The translations under genes and the position numbers were made by a program. DNA of 64,000 nucleotides from contig NZ_OY726394.1 in the NCBI RefSeq assembly GCF_963378075.1, positions 1,116,001 to 1,180,000 on the forward strand. Reading direction: 5' to 3'. Shown one piece after another: positions 37,651 to 49,549 of the stretch (its first letter is position 1; each line of letters opens with the position of its first letter). The notes beneath the pieces were generated by a model that saw nothing but the letters and a program-made list of their open reading frames with translations, did not search any database and was not told where the DNA came from. Source of the stretch: Mycolicibacter sp. MU0083 (GTDB taxonomy: Bacteria > Actinomycetota > Actinomycetes > Mycobacteriales > Mycobacteriaceae).

Positions 37651-38622
37651 GTGACCAACGCATATCGCCCCCGCCGTACCTGCCTGTCGGTCCCCGGCAG
37701 CAGCCAGAAGATGATCGACAAGGCCAAGGCCCTACCGGCCGACGAGGTGTTCCTGGACTTGGAGGACGCGGTCGCGCCGGCGGCGAAGGAGCAGGCCCGA
37801 ACGCAGGTCGCCGCGGCACTCACCGCCCAGGACTGGACCGCCCCGCTGCTGGGGGTGCGGGTCAACGACTGGACCACACCGTGGACGCACGCCGATCTGA
37901 TCGAGGTGGTTTCGGCCGTCGGGGCGGCCGGTAGCCGACTCGACGTCATCGTGTTGCCCAAGGTGTCGGACGCCTCGCACGTCCATGCGCTCGACCTGCT
38001 GCTCACACAATTGGAGACCACCTACGGGCTGCCGGTCGGCGGCATCGGGATCGACGCCCAGATCGAGGACGCGCGCGGACTGACCAACATCAACGCGATC
38101 GCCGCCGCACCCCGGGTGCAGGCGCTGGTGCTGGGTCCGGCGGACCTGATGGCCAGCCTCAACACCCGCACCCTGGAGGTCGGGGAGCAGCCGGAGGGCT
38201 ACACCGAGGGCGACGCCTACCACCATGTGCTGATGACGATCCTGGTGGCCGCGCGGGCCCACGGGATCGCCGCCATCGACGGGCCCTACCTGAAGGTGCG
38301 CGATGTCGAGGCGTTCCGCCGGGTGGCCGGCCGGTCGGCCGCGCTGGGCTACGACGGCAAATGGGTGCTGCACCCCGACCAGATCGCGGCCGGCAACGAG
38401 ATCTTCAGCCCGCGCCAGGCCGAGTACGACCATGCCGAGCTGATCCTGGAGGCCTACGCCTGGCACACCTCGCAGGCCGGCGGGGCCCGCGGCGCGGTGA
38501 TGCTCGGCGACGAGATGCTCGACGAGGCGAGCCGCAAGATGGCGCTGGTGGTGGCGGGCAAGGGCCGGGCGGCCGGGATGAGCCGACAGGCACCGGCGTT
38601 CACCCCGCCCTCGCCGGCCTAG
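37651..38622 (+). CDS. HpcH/HpaI aldolase / citrate lyase beta-like CoA-ester lyase
   Basis: The 323-aa TIM-barrel protein starts RPRRTCLSVPGSSQKMIDKA, then DEVFLDLEDAVAP (metal Glu/Asp), VRVNDW, IVLPKVSD, IGIDAQIEDARGL and GYDGKWVLHPDQI, which are the landmarks of malyl-CoA/citramalyl-CoA lyases (CitE family). Members cleave or hydrolyse (3S)-malyl- or methylmalyl-CoA; which substrate applies here is unknown. It is not in the H37Rv order I recall between Rv1232c and Rv1233c. It diverges from the MgtE-like gene by 24 bp, so the two share a promoter region. Confidence 0.87.
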   Translation: MTNAYRPRRTCLSVPGSSQKMIDKAKALPADEVFLDLEDAVAPAAKEQARTQVAAALTAQDWTAPLLGVRVNDWTTPWTHADLIEVVSAVGAAGSRLDVIVLPKVSDASHVHALDLLLTQLETTYGLPVGGIGIDAQIEDARGLTNINAIAAAPRVQALVLGPADLMASLNTRTLEVGEQPEGYTEGDAYHHVLMTILVAARAHGIAAIDGPYLKVRDVEAFRRVAGRSAALGYDGKWVLHPDQIAAGNEIFSPRQAEYDHAELILEAYAWHTSQAGGARGAVMLGDEMLDEASRKMALVVAGKGRAAGMSRQAPAFTPPSPA

Positions 38623-38656
38623 ACCGGCCTGGACCGGCCGGGGTGTCGAGGCGCCG

Positions 38657-39202
38657 CTAGTTCACATTCATGGCGACCATCGACGCGATGATCCCCAGCA
38701 GCAGGGCCACACCGCCGACCGCGGTGCCGGCCACCGCCATGCCGTGGCCCGCCTGGCCGGTCGTCTTGATCTGGTTCAGCGCGACGGCTCCCAGGATGAC
38801 CCCGGCCACCGCCAGCGGCCAGAACACCAGGCTCAGCACCGAGAGAACCAGCGAGCCGATCGCCAGCGCGCTGGTCTTCGGCTGCTGCCCGTCGGGAAGG
38901 TAGCCGCCCGGGTACATGCCATAGCCCGGCGGCGGGTGCCCGGTGGGCATGCCGAAGTCCGGCGGCGGATAACCACCCGGCGGGGGGTAGCCCCCCGGTG
39001 GCGGGTAACCGCCGGGTGGCGGATAGCCGCCGGGCGGCGGGTAACCGCCGGGCGGGGGAAACCCGGATTCCGGCGGCGGCCCGCCGAAGCCTGCCGGGTT
39101 GGCCCAGCCGCCCGGGGCGGGTGCGGGCGAACCCGGGTTGGTCCAGGGCTGATCGGCATGGCCTGGGGGATTCTCGCCAGGATCCCCTCCGGGAGCTGTC
39201 AT
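38657..39202 (-). CDS. Pro/Gly-rich DUF4190 membrane protein, 181 aa (Rv1233c-like)
   Basis: The N-terminal 105 residues are Pro/Gly-rich with five tandem PPPGGY units. Two C-terminal transmembrane helices follow (ALAIGSLVLSVLSLVFWPLAVAGVILGAVAL and GTAVGGVALLLGIIASMVAM), typical of DUF4190 proteins. It starts at ATG 39202; a -10 TAGGTT lies seven bases away (leaderless). Longer openings upstream are spurious because they run into the opposite promoter region. The function is unknown; Pro-rich tails often bind the cell-division or wall machinery (speculative). Confidence 0.85.
   Translation of the reverse strand: MTAPGGDPGENPPGHADQPWTNPGSPAPAPGGWANPAGFGGPPPESGFPPPGGYPPPGGYPPPGGYPPPGGYPPPGGYPPPDFGMPTGHPPPGYGMYPGGYLPDGQQPKTSALAIGSLVLSVLSLVFWPLAVAGVILGAVALNQIKTTGQAGHGMAVAGTAVGGVALLLGIIASMVAMNVN
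38960..39058 (-). repeat. Tandem 18-bp repeats encoding PPPGGY
   Basis: Five consecutive hexapeptide units (residues 49-78, plus a partial sixth) are encoded by near-identical 18-bp repeats. Copy number is likely to vary between strains. Confidence 0.85.
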
Positions 39203-39280
39203 GCTGTTCAACCTAGCCGATGCACTGTGACCGGCTTGTCGTCCGACAATCGGTTCCCGGAGCAAGGAGAGAGAATTTCG

Positions 39281-42189
<2,909 letters not shown>

Positions 42190-42193
<4 letters not shown>

Positions 42194-43017
42194 CCGACCT
42201 GCGCCGCCGCACCGCCTGGCTGATCATCGACCTGGCGGTGGTGGTCTACGCCCTGGTCCCGGTGCTGTGGATCTTCTCGCTGTCGCTCAAGCCGACGGCA
42301 ACGGTCAAAGACGGCAAGCTGATTCCCTCGTCGGTCACCCTGGACAACTATCGCGGGATCTTCTCCGGCGACGTCTTCGGTTCCGCGCTGATCAACTCGG
42401 TGGGGATCGGCCTGATCACCACGGTGATCGCGGTGGTGATCGGAGCGATGGCCGCCTACGCGGTGGCGCGCCTGGAGTTCGGCGGCAAGCGCCTGCTGGT
42501 CGGCGCGGCGCTGCTCATCGCGATGTTTCCCCAGATATCGCTGGTGACACCGCTTTTCAACATCGAACGGGCAACCGGACTGTTCGATACCTGGCCGGGG
42601 CTGATCATCCCCTACATCACCTTCGCGCTGCCGCTGGCGATCTACACGCTGTCGGCGTTCTTCGCCGAGATCCCCTGGGAACTGGAGAAAGCCGCCAAGA
42701 TGGACGGTGCCACCCCGGGCCAGGCGTTCCGCAAGGTCATCGCACCACTGGCGGCGCCGGGGATCGTCACCGCCGCGATCCTGGTGTTCATCTTCGCCTG
42801 GAACGATCTGCTCCTGGCGTTGTCGCTGACCGCCACCAAGGCGTCGATCACCGCCCCGGTGGCGATCGCCAACTTCACCGGCAGTTCGCAGTTCGAGGAA
42901 CCGACCGGGTCGATCGCGGCCGGCGCGATGGTCATCACCGTGCCGATCATCGTCTTTGTTCTAATCTTCCAACGACGGATCGTGGCGGGACTGACCTCCG
43001 GTGCGGTGAAGGGATAG
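42190..43017 (+). CDS. sugB: Trehalose ABC transporter permease SugB
   Basis: This is a MalG-type permease of 275 aa with six helices (first [26 protein letters not shown]). The EAA loop is at [35 protein letters not shown]. The ATG overlaps the sugA stop. It is followed by sugC after four bases. Corresponds to Rv1237. Confidence 0.96.
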
Positions 43018-43021
43018 GCCG

Positions 43022-44167
43022 ATGGCAGAGATCGAACTCCTCCACATCACCAAGAGCTACCCCGACGGCGCGGTGGCGGTGCAGGATCTGTCGTTGACGA
43101 TCGCCGACGGCGAATTCATCATCCTGGTGGGCCCGTCGGGTTGCGGAAAATCCACCACGCTGAACATGATCGCCGGTCTCGAGGAGATCTCGTCGGGGGA
43201 ACTTCGGATCGGCGGTCGACGCGTCAACGAGCGCGCCCCGAAGGATCGCGACATCGCCATGGTGTTCCAGTCCTATGCGCTCTACCCGCACATGACGGTG
43301 CGGGGCAATATCGCGTTCCCGCTGACCCTGGCCAAGATGAAGAAGCCGCAGATCGCCGAGAAGGTCGCCGAGGTCGCCAAGATCCTCGATCTGACCGACC
43401 TGCTGGATCGCAAGCCGTCGCAACTCTCCGGCGGGCAGCGGCAGCGGGTGGCGATGGGCCGGGCGATCGTGCGGCAGCCCAAGGCCTTTCTGATGGACGA
43501 GCCGCTGTCCAACCTCGACGCCAAACTGCGGGTACAGATGCGCAGCGAGATCGCCCGACTGCAGCGCCGGTTGGGCACCACCACGGTCTACGTCACCCAT
43601 GACCAGACCGAGGCGATGACGCTGGGCGACCGCGTGGTGGTGATGCACGGCGGCATCGCCCAGCAGATCGGTACCCCCGACGAGCTCTACCAGCGTCCGG
43701 CGAACCTGTTCGTCGCCGGATTCGTCGGGTCCCCGGCGATGAACTTCTTCCCCGGCACCCTGACCGCGACCGGCGCCCGGCTGTCCTTCGGCGAGATACC
43801 GCTGGATGCGGCGACCCGCGAGGCGATCGGAAGACATCCCGCGCCGTCCGGCGGGGACGTGGTCATCGGGGCGCGTCCCGAGCACCTCGGCGACGCCGCG
43901 CTGCTCGACGAGGCCGGGCGCGACGCCGCGGTGACGTTCGCTGCGCGCGTCGACCTCGTCGAATCGCTGGGCGCGGACAAGTACGTGTACTTCACCCCGA
44001 ACGGGTCCGCCGACGCGCCGGCCGACAACGGGCTGGTGGCCCGGGTTCCGGCCGAGTCGAAAGCCCATGGCGGTCAACCGATCGAGTTGGCGCTGGACCC
44101 CGGCCGGGTGGTGGTGTTCGACGCCAAGACCGGGGTCAACCTCAGCGTCGCACCGGCCGGACGGTGA
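43022..44167 (+). CDS. sugC: Trehalose ABC transporter ATPase SugC
   Basis: This MalK-type ATP-binding subunit is 381 aa. It has Walker [10 protein letters not shown] (about residues 38-46), Q-loop [13 protein letters not shown], signature LSGGQRQRV, Walker [13 protein letters not shown] and switch [11 protein letters not shown]-terminal TOBE/OB regulatory domain follows ([26 protein letters not shown]). It powers trehalose import through SugAB. It matches Rv1238 (393 aa). All four genes are close-packed or overlapping, so they form one operon. Confidence 0.97.
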   Translation: MAEIELLHITKSYPDGAVAVQDLSLTIADGEFIILVGPSGCGKSTTLNMIAGLEEISSGELRIGGRRVNERAPKDRDIAMVFQSYALYPHMTVRGNIAFPLTLAKMKKPQIAEKVAEVAKILDLTDLLDRKPSQLSGGQRQRVAMGRAIVRQPKAFLMDEPLSNLDAKLRVQMRSEIARLQRRLGTTTVYVTHDQTEAMTLGDRVVVMHGGIAQQIGTPDELYQRPANLFVAGFVGSPAMNFFPGTLTATGARLSFGEIPLDAATREAIGRHPAPSGGDVVIGARPEHLGDAALLDEAGRDAAVTFAARVDLVESLGADKYVYFTPNGSADAPADNGLVARVPAESKAHGGQPIELALDPGRVVVFDAKTGVNLSVAPAGR

Positions 44168-44174
44168 CGCGGCG

Positions 44175-44783
44175 GTGAGTGACGTTCTCGACCGGGTGCG
44201 CGCCCACGTTCGGCAGCACTTCCGCGCCGCGGGAATGGCGACCGAACCGGACACCGCGCGGATCACCTTCCTGGGCGTCGAGCCGATCGAGGTGTTGCGG
44301 TACGGGCCCGGCCCCGACCGCATGGTGCATTACGTGTCGGCGGGGTGTTCCCGTCATCCGATGGGCGATCCCGGCGAGATCCTCGCCGACCCGGTACACG
44401 GTCCGCGCGCTGAAATCGTTGTGCGACTGCGATCTTCGGGGACCGATACCGGGCTGGCCCGCAGCCTGGCCGCGATGGCCGCGTCGCCGGCGGTCGAAGG
44501 GGTGGTGTTGGCGCCGGACGGATTGATCGATCTGGGCGGGCCGCTGTGGACCGGGCCGTCCGGCCCGGTGCCGTTCACCGCGGTGTTGTTGGGGACCAGT
44601 GACATCGCCGACCTGGCGCTGGACGGGCCCCGGGAACCGGTGCGGTTCTTCTCGGCCACCCCGATCACCGCGACCGAAGCGGCCTGGGTGCGGTTGAAGG
44701 GCGCCGAGGCGATGCGTGAGGCCTGGCGGGTCGACGGTGTGGATGTGTGTGACCCCGCCCGCTCCGCCTCCCAACCCACCTAG
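44175..44783 (+). CDS. Suppressor-of-fused domain protein, 202 aa
   Basis: GTG 44175 lies seven bases after the sugC stop, so it is probably the last gene of the trehalose operon. The sequence (ITFLGVEPIEVLRYGPGP, HYVSAGCSRHPM, AEIVVRLRS, VPFTAVLLG, VRFFSATPITATEAAWVRLKGAEAMREAW) fits the bacterial suppressor-of-fused (SUFU) family, whose function in bacteria is unknown; some are immunity proteins in toxin systems, but no toxin gene is next to it. H37Rv has no such gene between sugC and corA. Confidence 0.8.
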   Translation: MSDVLDRVRAHVRQHFRAAGMATEPDTARITFLGVEPIEVLRYGPGPDRMVHYVSAGCSRHPMGDPGEILADPVHGPRAEIVVRLRSSGTDTGLARSLAAMAASPAVEGVVLAPDGLIDLGGPLWTGPSGPVPFTAVLLGTSDIADLALDGPREPVRFFSATPITATEAAWVRLKGAEAMREAWRVDGVDVCDPARSASQPT

Positions 44784-44788
44784 CTCTG

Positions 44789-44820
44789 TCCCTGCCCCCG
44801 CCCCTGCCCCCGCCCCTGCC
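44789..44820. repeat. Low-complexity C-rich tandem tract
   Basis: The 12-base unit CCTGCCCCCGCC repeats about 2.5 times just after the suppressor-of-fused stop. It may be a slippage-prone tract. Confidence 0.75.
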
Positions 44821-44837
44821 AACTGTCCCCGTCCCCG

Positions 44838-44899
44838 GCGAGCGGGCGTGTTTGCCCGTCGACACGCCGCGGTTTACGTACACCTGTGCACGCTCACGC
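44838..44899 (+). repeat. Intergenic palindromic repeat, copy B
   Basis: The 62-base unit starts GCGAGCGGGCGTGTTTGCCC and ends TGCACGCTCACGC; it aligns gap-free with copy A. The internal GTGT...ACAC arms can pair. Confidence 0.75.
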
Positions 44900-44972
44900 A
44901 GGGGCGGGGTCCGCCGCAAACCTGAGGTCTTCGGAGTAGTCGGTGCGCGCCTACGACGTCGCGTTGGTTGAT

Positions 44973-45031
44973 GAGCGTGCGTGGTTGCACGCTTTTCGAC
45001 GGCGTGTCGACGGGCAAACACGCCCGCTCGC
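44973..45031 (-). repeat. Intergenic palindromic repeat, copy C (inverted relative to B)
   Basis: On the minus strand it begins with the same 32 bases as copy B and ends GCACGCTC. The second half differs more and contains its own small hairpin, GCGTGC/GCACGC. Confidence 0.72.
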
Positions 45032-45065
45032 CGGAAGGGGGCGCGGGTGGGGCAGCAGGCGCGAC

Positions 45066-46100
45066 TCAGAGCCAGCCGTTGCGGCGGAACGCGCGGTAGA
45101 GCACCGCGGAGATGACGGCCATGCCGGCGACGACCACCGGATAGCTGAACGCCCAGTGCAGGGCGGGCATCTGATCGAAGTTCATCCCGTAGATGCCCGC
45201 GATCATGGTCGGCACCGCGATGATGCCCGCCCAGGCCGACATCTTGCGCATGTCGGTGTTCTGCTGCATGCCCACCCGTGCCAGTGCGGCCTGCACCAGC
45301 GAGCTCAGCAACTCGTCGTAGCCGGCGATCTGCTCGGCGGCCCGGGTCTGGTGGTCGGCGACGTCGCGCAGGTAGCGCCGCACCTCCTTGGAGACCAGGT
45401 CCCGGTAGTCGGTCTGCATCCGCTCGAACGGCAGGGTCAGCGGGGCCACCGCGCGCCGCAGTTCGACGACCTCGCGTTTGATCTGGTAGATCGGCTCGAC
45501 ATCCGTACGGGTGCCCGGCGCAAACGCCACCTCTTCGATGTCGTCGATGTCGGTCTCCATGAGATTGGTCACCTCGACATAGCGGTCCACCACATAGTCG
45601 GCGATCGCGTGCATCACCGCGAACGGCCCCAGCCGCATCTGCTCGGGATCGTTGTCCATCCGCCTGCGGACGTCGGACAGGCTGCTGTGTTCACCGTGCC
45701 GAACCGTGACCACGAAGTTCTTGCCGACGAAGATCATGATCTCGCCGGTCTCGACGATCTCCCGCGGCAACCGCGCCGATTCGTGCGCGACGTAGTTGAC
45801 GGTTTTGAGTACCAGGAACAGGGTGTCGTCGTAGCGCTCCAGCTTCGGCCGCTGATGCGCCTGCACCGCGTCTTCCACGGACAACGGGTGCAGCTGGAAC
45901 GTCGCGGCCACCCCCTGCATCTGGGCCAGGCCGGGTTCGTGCAGACCGACCCAGACGAACGCCTCGCCGCCACCGGCTTCGATCTCGCGCACTTTGGCCC
46001 GCGCGCCGGCGGGGGTGAATTCGCCGGGAATCCGCTCGCCGTCGGCGTAGACGCCGCAGTCCACCAGCACCCGTGGTGTCGGGTCTTGCAACGCCGTCAT
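45066..46100 (-). CDS. corA: Magnesium/cobalt transport protein CorA
   Basis: CorA is a pentameric Mg2+ channel of the inner membrane. The 344-aa protein has a soluble N-terminal domain (EAFVWVGLHEPGLAQMQGVA, HQRPKLERYDDTLFLVLKTVNY, FVVTVRHGEH) and a long stalk helix. Two C-terminal transmembrane helices follow, with the YGMNF signature (GMN) between them, ending in the basic tail RRNGWL. It matches Rv1239c. ATG 46100 follows GGGAGGGAGAG. It is convergent with the trehalose operon and divergent from mdh. Confidence 0.95.
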   Translation of the reverse strand: MTALQDPTPRVLVDCGVYADGERIPGEFTPAGARAKVREIEAGGGEAFVWVGLHEPGLAQMQGVAATFQLHPLSVEDAVQAHQRPKLERYDDTLFLVLKTVNYVAHESARLPREIVETGEIMIFVGKNFVVTVRHGEHSSLSDVRRRMDNDPEQMRLGPFAVMHAIADYVVDRYVEVTNLMETDIDDIEEVAFAPGTRTDVEPIYQIKREVVELRRAVAPLTLPFERMQTDYRDLVSKEVRRYLRDVADHQTRAAEQIAGYDELLSSLVQAALARVGMQQNTDMRKMSAWAGIIAVPTMIAGIYGMNFDQMPALHWAFSYPVVVAGMAVISAVLYRAFRRNGWL

Positions 46101-46272
46101 GGCGGCTCTCCCTCCCGGAGCAGATGCCGGTCAAATGCTACGCGGTCGGCGCCGACCTGCACGGTGAGCACGATTGGCCGGCGGGTCCGGAGTTTCCGGG
46201 ACGACGGTCGGTGCGCTAGTTTCGACCCGGACCGAATCCAGACTTGCCGAACCCGTTCGAGGAGCACTTGAC

Positions 46273-47262
46273 GTGAGCACAACCCCACTCAAAGTGGCCG
46301 TCACCGGCGCCGCCGGCCAGATCGGCTACAGCCTGTTGTTCCGCCTTGCCAGCGGCTCGCTGCTGGGCCCCGACCGGCCCATCGAACTGCGCCTGTTGGA
46401 GATCGAGCCGGCGCTGAAGGCACTCGAGGGCGTCGTGATGGAACTCGACGACTGCGCCTTCCCGCTGCTGTCGGGCGTGGAGATCGGCTCGGACGCCAAC
46501 AAGATCTTCGACGGCGCCAACCTGGCCCTGCTGGTCGGCGCCCGCCCCCGCGGTCCGGGCATGGAGCGCAGTGACCTGCTCGAGGCCAACGGCGCCATCT
46601 TCACCGCGCAGGGCAAGGCCCTCAACGCGGTCGCAGCCTCCGACATCCGGGTGGGTGTGACCGGCAACCCGGCCAACACCAACGCGCTGATCGCGATGAG
46701 CAACGCCCCCGACATCCCCAAGGAGCGTTTCTCTGCGCTGACCCGCCTGGACCACAACCGGGCGATCTCGCAGCTGGCCGCCAAGACCGGCGCCAAGGTC
46801 ACCGACGTCAAGAAGATGACGATCTGGGGCAACCACTCCGCCAGCCAGTACCCGGACGTCTTCCACGCCGAGGTCGGCGGGCGCAACGCCGCCGAGGTCG
46901 TCAACGACCAGGCCTGGATCGAGAACGACTTCATCCCCACCGTCGCCAAGCGTGGCGCGGCGATCATCGACGCGCGCGGTGCGTCGTCGGCCGCGTCGGC
47001 CGCGTCGGCCACCGTCGACGCAGCGCGCAGCTGGCTGCTCGGCACCCCCGACGACGACTGGGTGTCGATGGCCGTGGTCTCCGACGGTTCCTACGGCGTC
47101 CCGGAGGGTCTGATCTCGTCGTTCCCGGTCACCACCAAGAACGGCGACTGGAGCATCGTGCAGGGCCTGGAGATCGACGACTTCTCCCGCGGCCGGATCG
47201 ACGCCTCGACCGCCGAGCTCGCCGAGGAGCGCGAGGCCGTCACCGGCCTCGGCCTGATCTAG
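46273..47262 (+). CDS. mdh: Malate dehydrogenase
   Basis: This NAD-dependent TCA-cycle enzyme interconverts malate and oxaloacetate. It is 329 aa, the same as Rv1240. The nucleotide loop is [19 protein letters not shown]. Substrate Arg motifs are [13 protein letters not shown] and TRLDHNRA, and the catalytic His is in [15 protein letters not shown] 46273 has GAGGAG nine bases upstream; a -10 TAGTTT lies near 46217. A strong hairpin follows. Downstream sits a malic enzyme that uses the same substrate. Confidence 0.97.
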   Translation: MSTTPLKVAVTGAAGQIGYSLLFRLASGSLLGPDRPIELRLLEIEPALKALEGVVMELDDCAFPLLSGVEIGSDANKIFDGANLALLVGARPRGPGMERSDLLEANGAIFTAQGKALNAVAASDIRVGVTGNPANTNALIAMSNAPDIPKERFSALTRLDHNRAISQLAAKTGAKVTDVKKMTIWGNHSASQYPDVFHAEVGGRNAAEVVNDQAWIENDFIPTVAKRGAAIIDARGASSAASAASATVDAARSWLLGTPDDDWVSMAVVSDGSYGVPEGLISSFPVTTKNGDWSIVQGLEIDDFSRGRIDASTAELAEEREAVTGLGLI

Positions 47263-47293
47263 GGTTCCGGCACCCGAGCGGTGTCCTGCAGCA

Positions 47294-47330
47294 AGCACAA
47301 GCGCCCAGCCATCGGCTGGGCGCTTGTGCT
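47294..47330 (+). terminator. Strong stem-loop after mdh
   Basis: A perfect 17-bp stem (47294-47310 with 47314-47330, AGCACAAGCGCCCAGCC) has a three-base loop and is followed by TTTG, 31 bases after the mdh stop. It is a likely terminator. The rest of 47263-47493 holds no gene apart from the promoter of the malic enzyme. Confidence 0.8.
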
Positions 47331-47478
47331 TTGTGGGTCGGGTTCTCCGGTGGCCCACCATCCCCGCGAGGCCGCGGCCAACAGCCAGGAAACCGGGAAA
47401 CGCCCATGTGGCGGCGTCGCCGCCGTGCCCGCACGGTCGGCAGCCCCAGCCGATAGCCGTGCTAGATAACCAGCGCAG

Positions 47479-47496
47479 TAGGCTGGACTACCGATG
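47479..47496 (+). promoter_or_regulatory. -10 element of the malic enzyme gene
   Basis: TAGGCT (47479-47484) lies nine bases before ATG 47494. The transcript would have a leader of zero to three bases. Confidence 0.5.
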
Positions 47497-48678
47497 TCCG
47501 AGAACCTTGTGAACACGGTAAACAGCTCGCCGATCGTCATCGGCGACGAGGAGATCTTCGAAGCCCACATGGGCGGAAAGATCTCGGTCGAACTCAAAGC
47601 CCCACTGGACAGCCAGCGCGCGCTGTCGATCGCCTACACCCCGGGGGTGGCGCAGGTCAGCCGCGCTATCGCCGCAGACCACACGCTGGCGGCCCGATAC
47701 ACCTGGGCGCACCGCATGGTGGCGGTCGTCAGTGACGGCACCTCGGTGCTGGGTCTGGGCGACCTCGGTCCGGCGGCGTCGCTGCCGGTGATGGAGGGCA
47801 AGGCGGCGCTGTTCAAGACGTTCGCCGGCCTGGACTCCATTCCGATCGTGTTGGACACCAAGGACCCCGACGAGATCGTCGAGACCCTGGTGCGGTTGCG
47901 CCCGTCGTTCGGGGCGGTCAACCTGGAGGACATCTCCGCGCCGCGGTGTTTCGAGATCGAGCGTCGGGTGATCGAGGCCCTGGACTGCCCGGTGATGCAC
48001 GACGATCAGCACGGCACCGCGATCGTCGCACTGGCGGCGCTGATGGGTGCGGCCAAGGTCCTGGACCGTGACATCGCCTCGCTGCGGGTGGTGGTCTCCG
48101 GTGCCGGCGCCGCGGGTGTGGCCTGTGCCAACATTCTGCTGTCCAAGGGCATCACCGAGATGGTGGTGCTGGATTCGCAGGGCGTGCTGCACCAGGGCCG
48201 CACCGACATGAACGACGTCAAGGTCGAGTTGGCGCAGCGGACCAACCCGCGCGGTCTGACCGGGGGCCTGGCCGAGGCGCTGAAGGACGCCGACGTGTTC
48301 CTGGGCGCTTCCGGTGGCGTGGTTCCCGAGGAACTGATCGCCACGATGGCCCCGGGTGGGGTGATCTTCGCGCTGTCCAACCCCGACCCGGAGATTCACC
48401 CCGACCTGGCGGCCAAGTACGCCGCGGTGGTGGCCACCGGCCGCAGCGATTTCCCGAACCAGATCAACAACGTGCTGGCCTTCCCGGGTGTGTTCCGGGG
48501 TGCGCTGGACGCCGGTGCGCAGCGGATCACCGAGGCCATGAAGTTGGCCGCCGCAGAGGCGATCTTCTCCGTCGTCGCCGATGATCTGGCCCCGGACCGT
48601 ATCGTGCCCAGCCCGCTGGATCCCCGCGTGGAACCGGCGGTCGCGGCGGCGGTCGCGGCCGCGGTCTCGGCCACCTAG
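47494..48678 (+). CDS. NAD(P)-dependent malic enzyme, short bacterial type
   Basis: The enzyme decarboxylates malate to pyruvate. The 394-aa protein has SIAYTPGVAQVSRAIAAD (catalytic Tyr), VVSDGTSVLGLGDLGPAA, MEGKAALFKTFAGLDSIPIVLDT (catalytic Lys), EDISAPRCFEIE and HDDQHGTAIV (metal Asp). The nucleotide-binding GAGAAGVACANILLSKG follows, then SNPDPEI. It is shorter than the M. tuberculosis Mez (Rv2332, about 548 aa). In H37Rv PE_PGRS23 lies here instead. Adjacent to mdh and near kgd, it adds a malate-to-pyruvate branch. Cofactor preference cannot be told from sequence alone. Confidence 0.93.
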   Translation: MSENLVNTVNSSPIVIGDEEIFEAHMGGKISVELKAPLDSQRALSIAYTPGVAQVSRAIAADHTLAARYTWAHRMVAVVSDGTSVLGLGDLGPAASLPVMEGKAALFKTFAGLDSIPIVLDTKDPDEIVETLVRLRPSFGAVNLEDISAPRCFEIERRVIEALDCPVMHDDQHGTAIVALAALMGAAKVLDRDIASLRVVVSGAGAAGVACANILLSKGITEMVVLDSQGVLHQGRTDMNDVKVELAQRTNPRGLTGGLAEALKDADVFLGASGGVVPEELIATMAPGGVIFALSNPDPEIHPDLAAKYAAVVATGRSDFPNQINNVLAFPGVFRGALDAGAQRITEAMKLAAAEAIFSVVADDLAPDRIVPSPLDPRVEPAVAAAVAAAVSAT

Positions 48679-48686
48679 AGGACCCG

Positions 48687-49544
48687 GTGCCCGGGCCGCT
48701 CCGCCACCGCCTGCGCCGCCTGGTGCTGGGATGCGCGGCCCTGCTGATCGCCGGTTGCGGAGCCGGGCCGGAGGCGACGCCGCTGGGCGTGGGCGCCCGC
48801 CCGGATCCGCAGTCGCAGATCCTGGCCCACCTGTACGCCGGAGCGCTGCGCAGCACGGGTGCGACCGTACGCGTCGAGGACGTCGCCGACCCGATCGCCG
48901 AACTCGACACCGGCGGGCTGACCGTCGTTCCGGGCTTCAGCGGCCGGTTCCTGACGGTGTTCGCGCCCGGCTCGCCGGCCCGATCGGATCGGGCGGTCTA
49001 CTGGGCACTGGCCGGCGCGCTGCCCGAAGGTCTCGCGGTCGGGGACTACGCGATGACGGCCGCGGACAAACCCGCGGCGGCGGTGACCGCAGCGACGGCT
49101 GCCGCTTGGGGTGGGACCGATCTGCGCACGCTGGCCCGACACTGCAGCGGGCTGGTCGTCGGCGGGGTGGCGGGCATGCCGTCGCCGCCGGCGGTGGGCC
49201 GGTGCAGACTCGGCGAACGACGCGAATTCCCCGATGATGCGGCACTGTTCGCCGCGCTGCGCGCCGGCCGGATCACCGTTGCGTGGACCAGCACGGCCGA
49301 CCCGGGTGTGCCCGAGGACGCCGTGTTGCTCACCGACACCCGTCCCGCGCTGATACGCGCCGAGAACGTGGTCGCGCTGTATCGCCGCAACGAGTTGACC
49401 GAAGCCCAATTGCTGGCCGTCAACCAGGTGGCCGGGGTCCTGGACACCGAGGCGTTGGCCGACATGCGCCGACAGGTGGTTGAGGGTGCGGACCCGCGGG
49501 TGGTCGCCGACGCATTCCTCGACGAGCATCCGCTGGGCCGGTAG
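48687..49544 (+). CDS. lpqZ: Lipoprotein LpqZ, glycine-betaine-type substrate-binding fold
   Basis: The 285-aa protein has an N-terminal lipoprotein signal (LRRLVLGCAALLIAGC, lipobox IAGC near residue 24). It resembles OpuAC-type quaternary-amine-binding proteins (DPQSQILAHLYAGALRSTGATV, VVPGFSGRFLTVF, ALLAVNQVAG-like tail). It matches Rv1244. The start is GTG 48687, eight bases after the malic enzyme stop, so it is probably on the same transcript. No permease or ATPase lies next to it, so the ligand and partner are unknown. Confidence 0.9.
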   Translation: MPGPLRHRLRRLVLGCAALLIAGCGAGPEATPLGVGARPDPQSQILAHLYAGALRSTGATVRVEDVADPIAELDTGGLTVVPGFSGRFLTVFAPGSPARSDRAVYWALAGALPEGLAVGDYAMTAADKPAAAVTAATAAAWGGTDLRTLARHCSGLVVGGVAGMPSPPAVGRCRLGERREFPDDAALFAALRAGRITVAWTSTADPGVPEDAVLLTDTRPALIRAENVVALYRRNELTEAQLLAVNQVAGVLDTEALADMRRQVVEGADPRVVADAFLDEHPLGR

Positions 49545-49549
49545 CGGGG

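Larger units (their letters stand above)
44835..45034. repeat. Perfect 35-bp inverted repeat flanking 130 bp
   Basis: The left arm 44835-44869 and right arm 45000-45034 are exact reverse complements over 35 bases. They contain the conserved start of the dispersed repeat family (copies B and C). Together they fill the space between the convergent suppressor-of-fused and corA genes; the loop holds no gene. In RNA this would make a very long hairpin. Confidence 0.92.

Noticed and set aside
36320..37660. Mg2+ riboswitch (M-box) upstream of the MgtE-like gene
   Set aside because: The start codon lies only seven bases from its -10, leaving no leader for a riboswitch.
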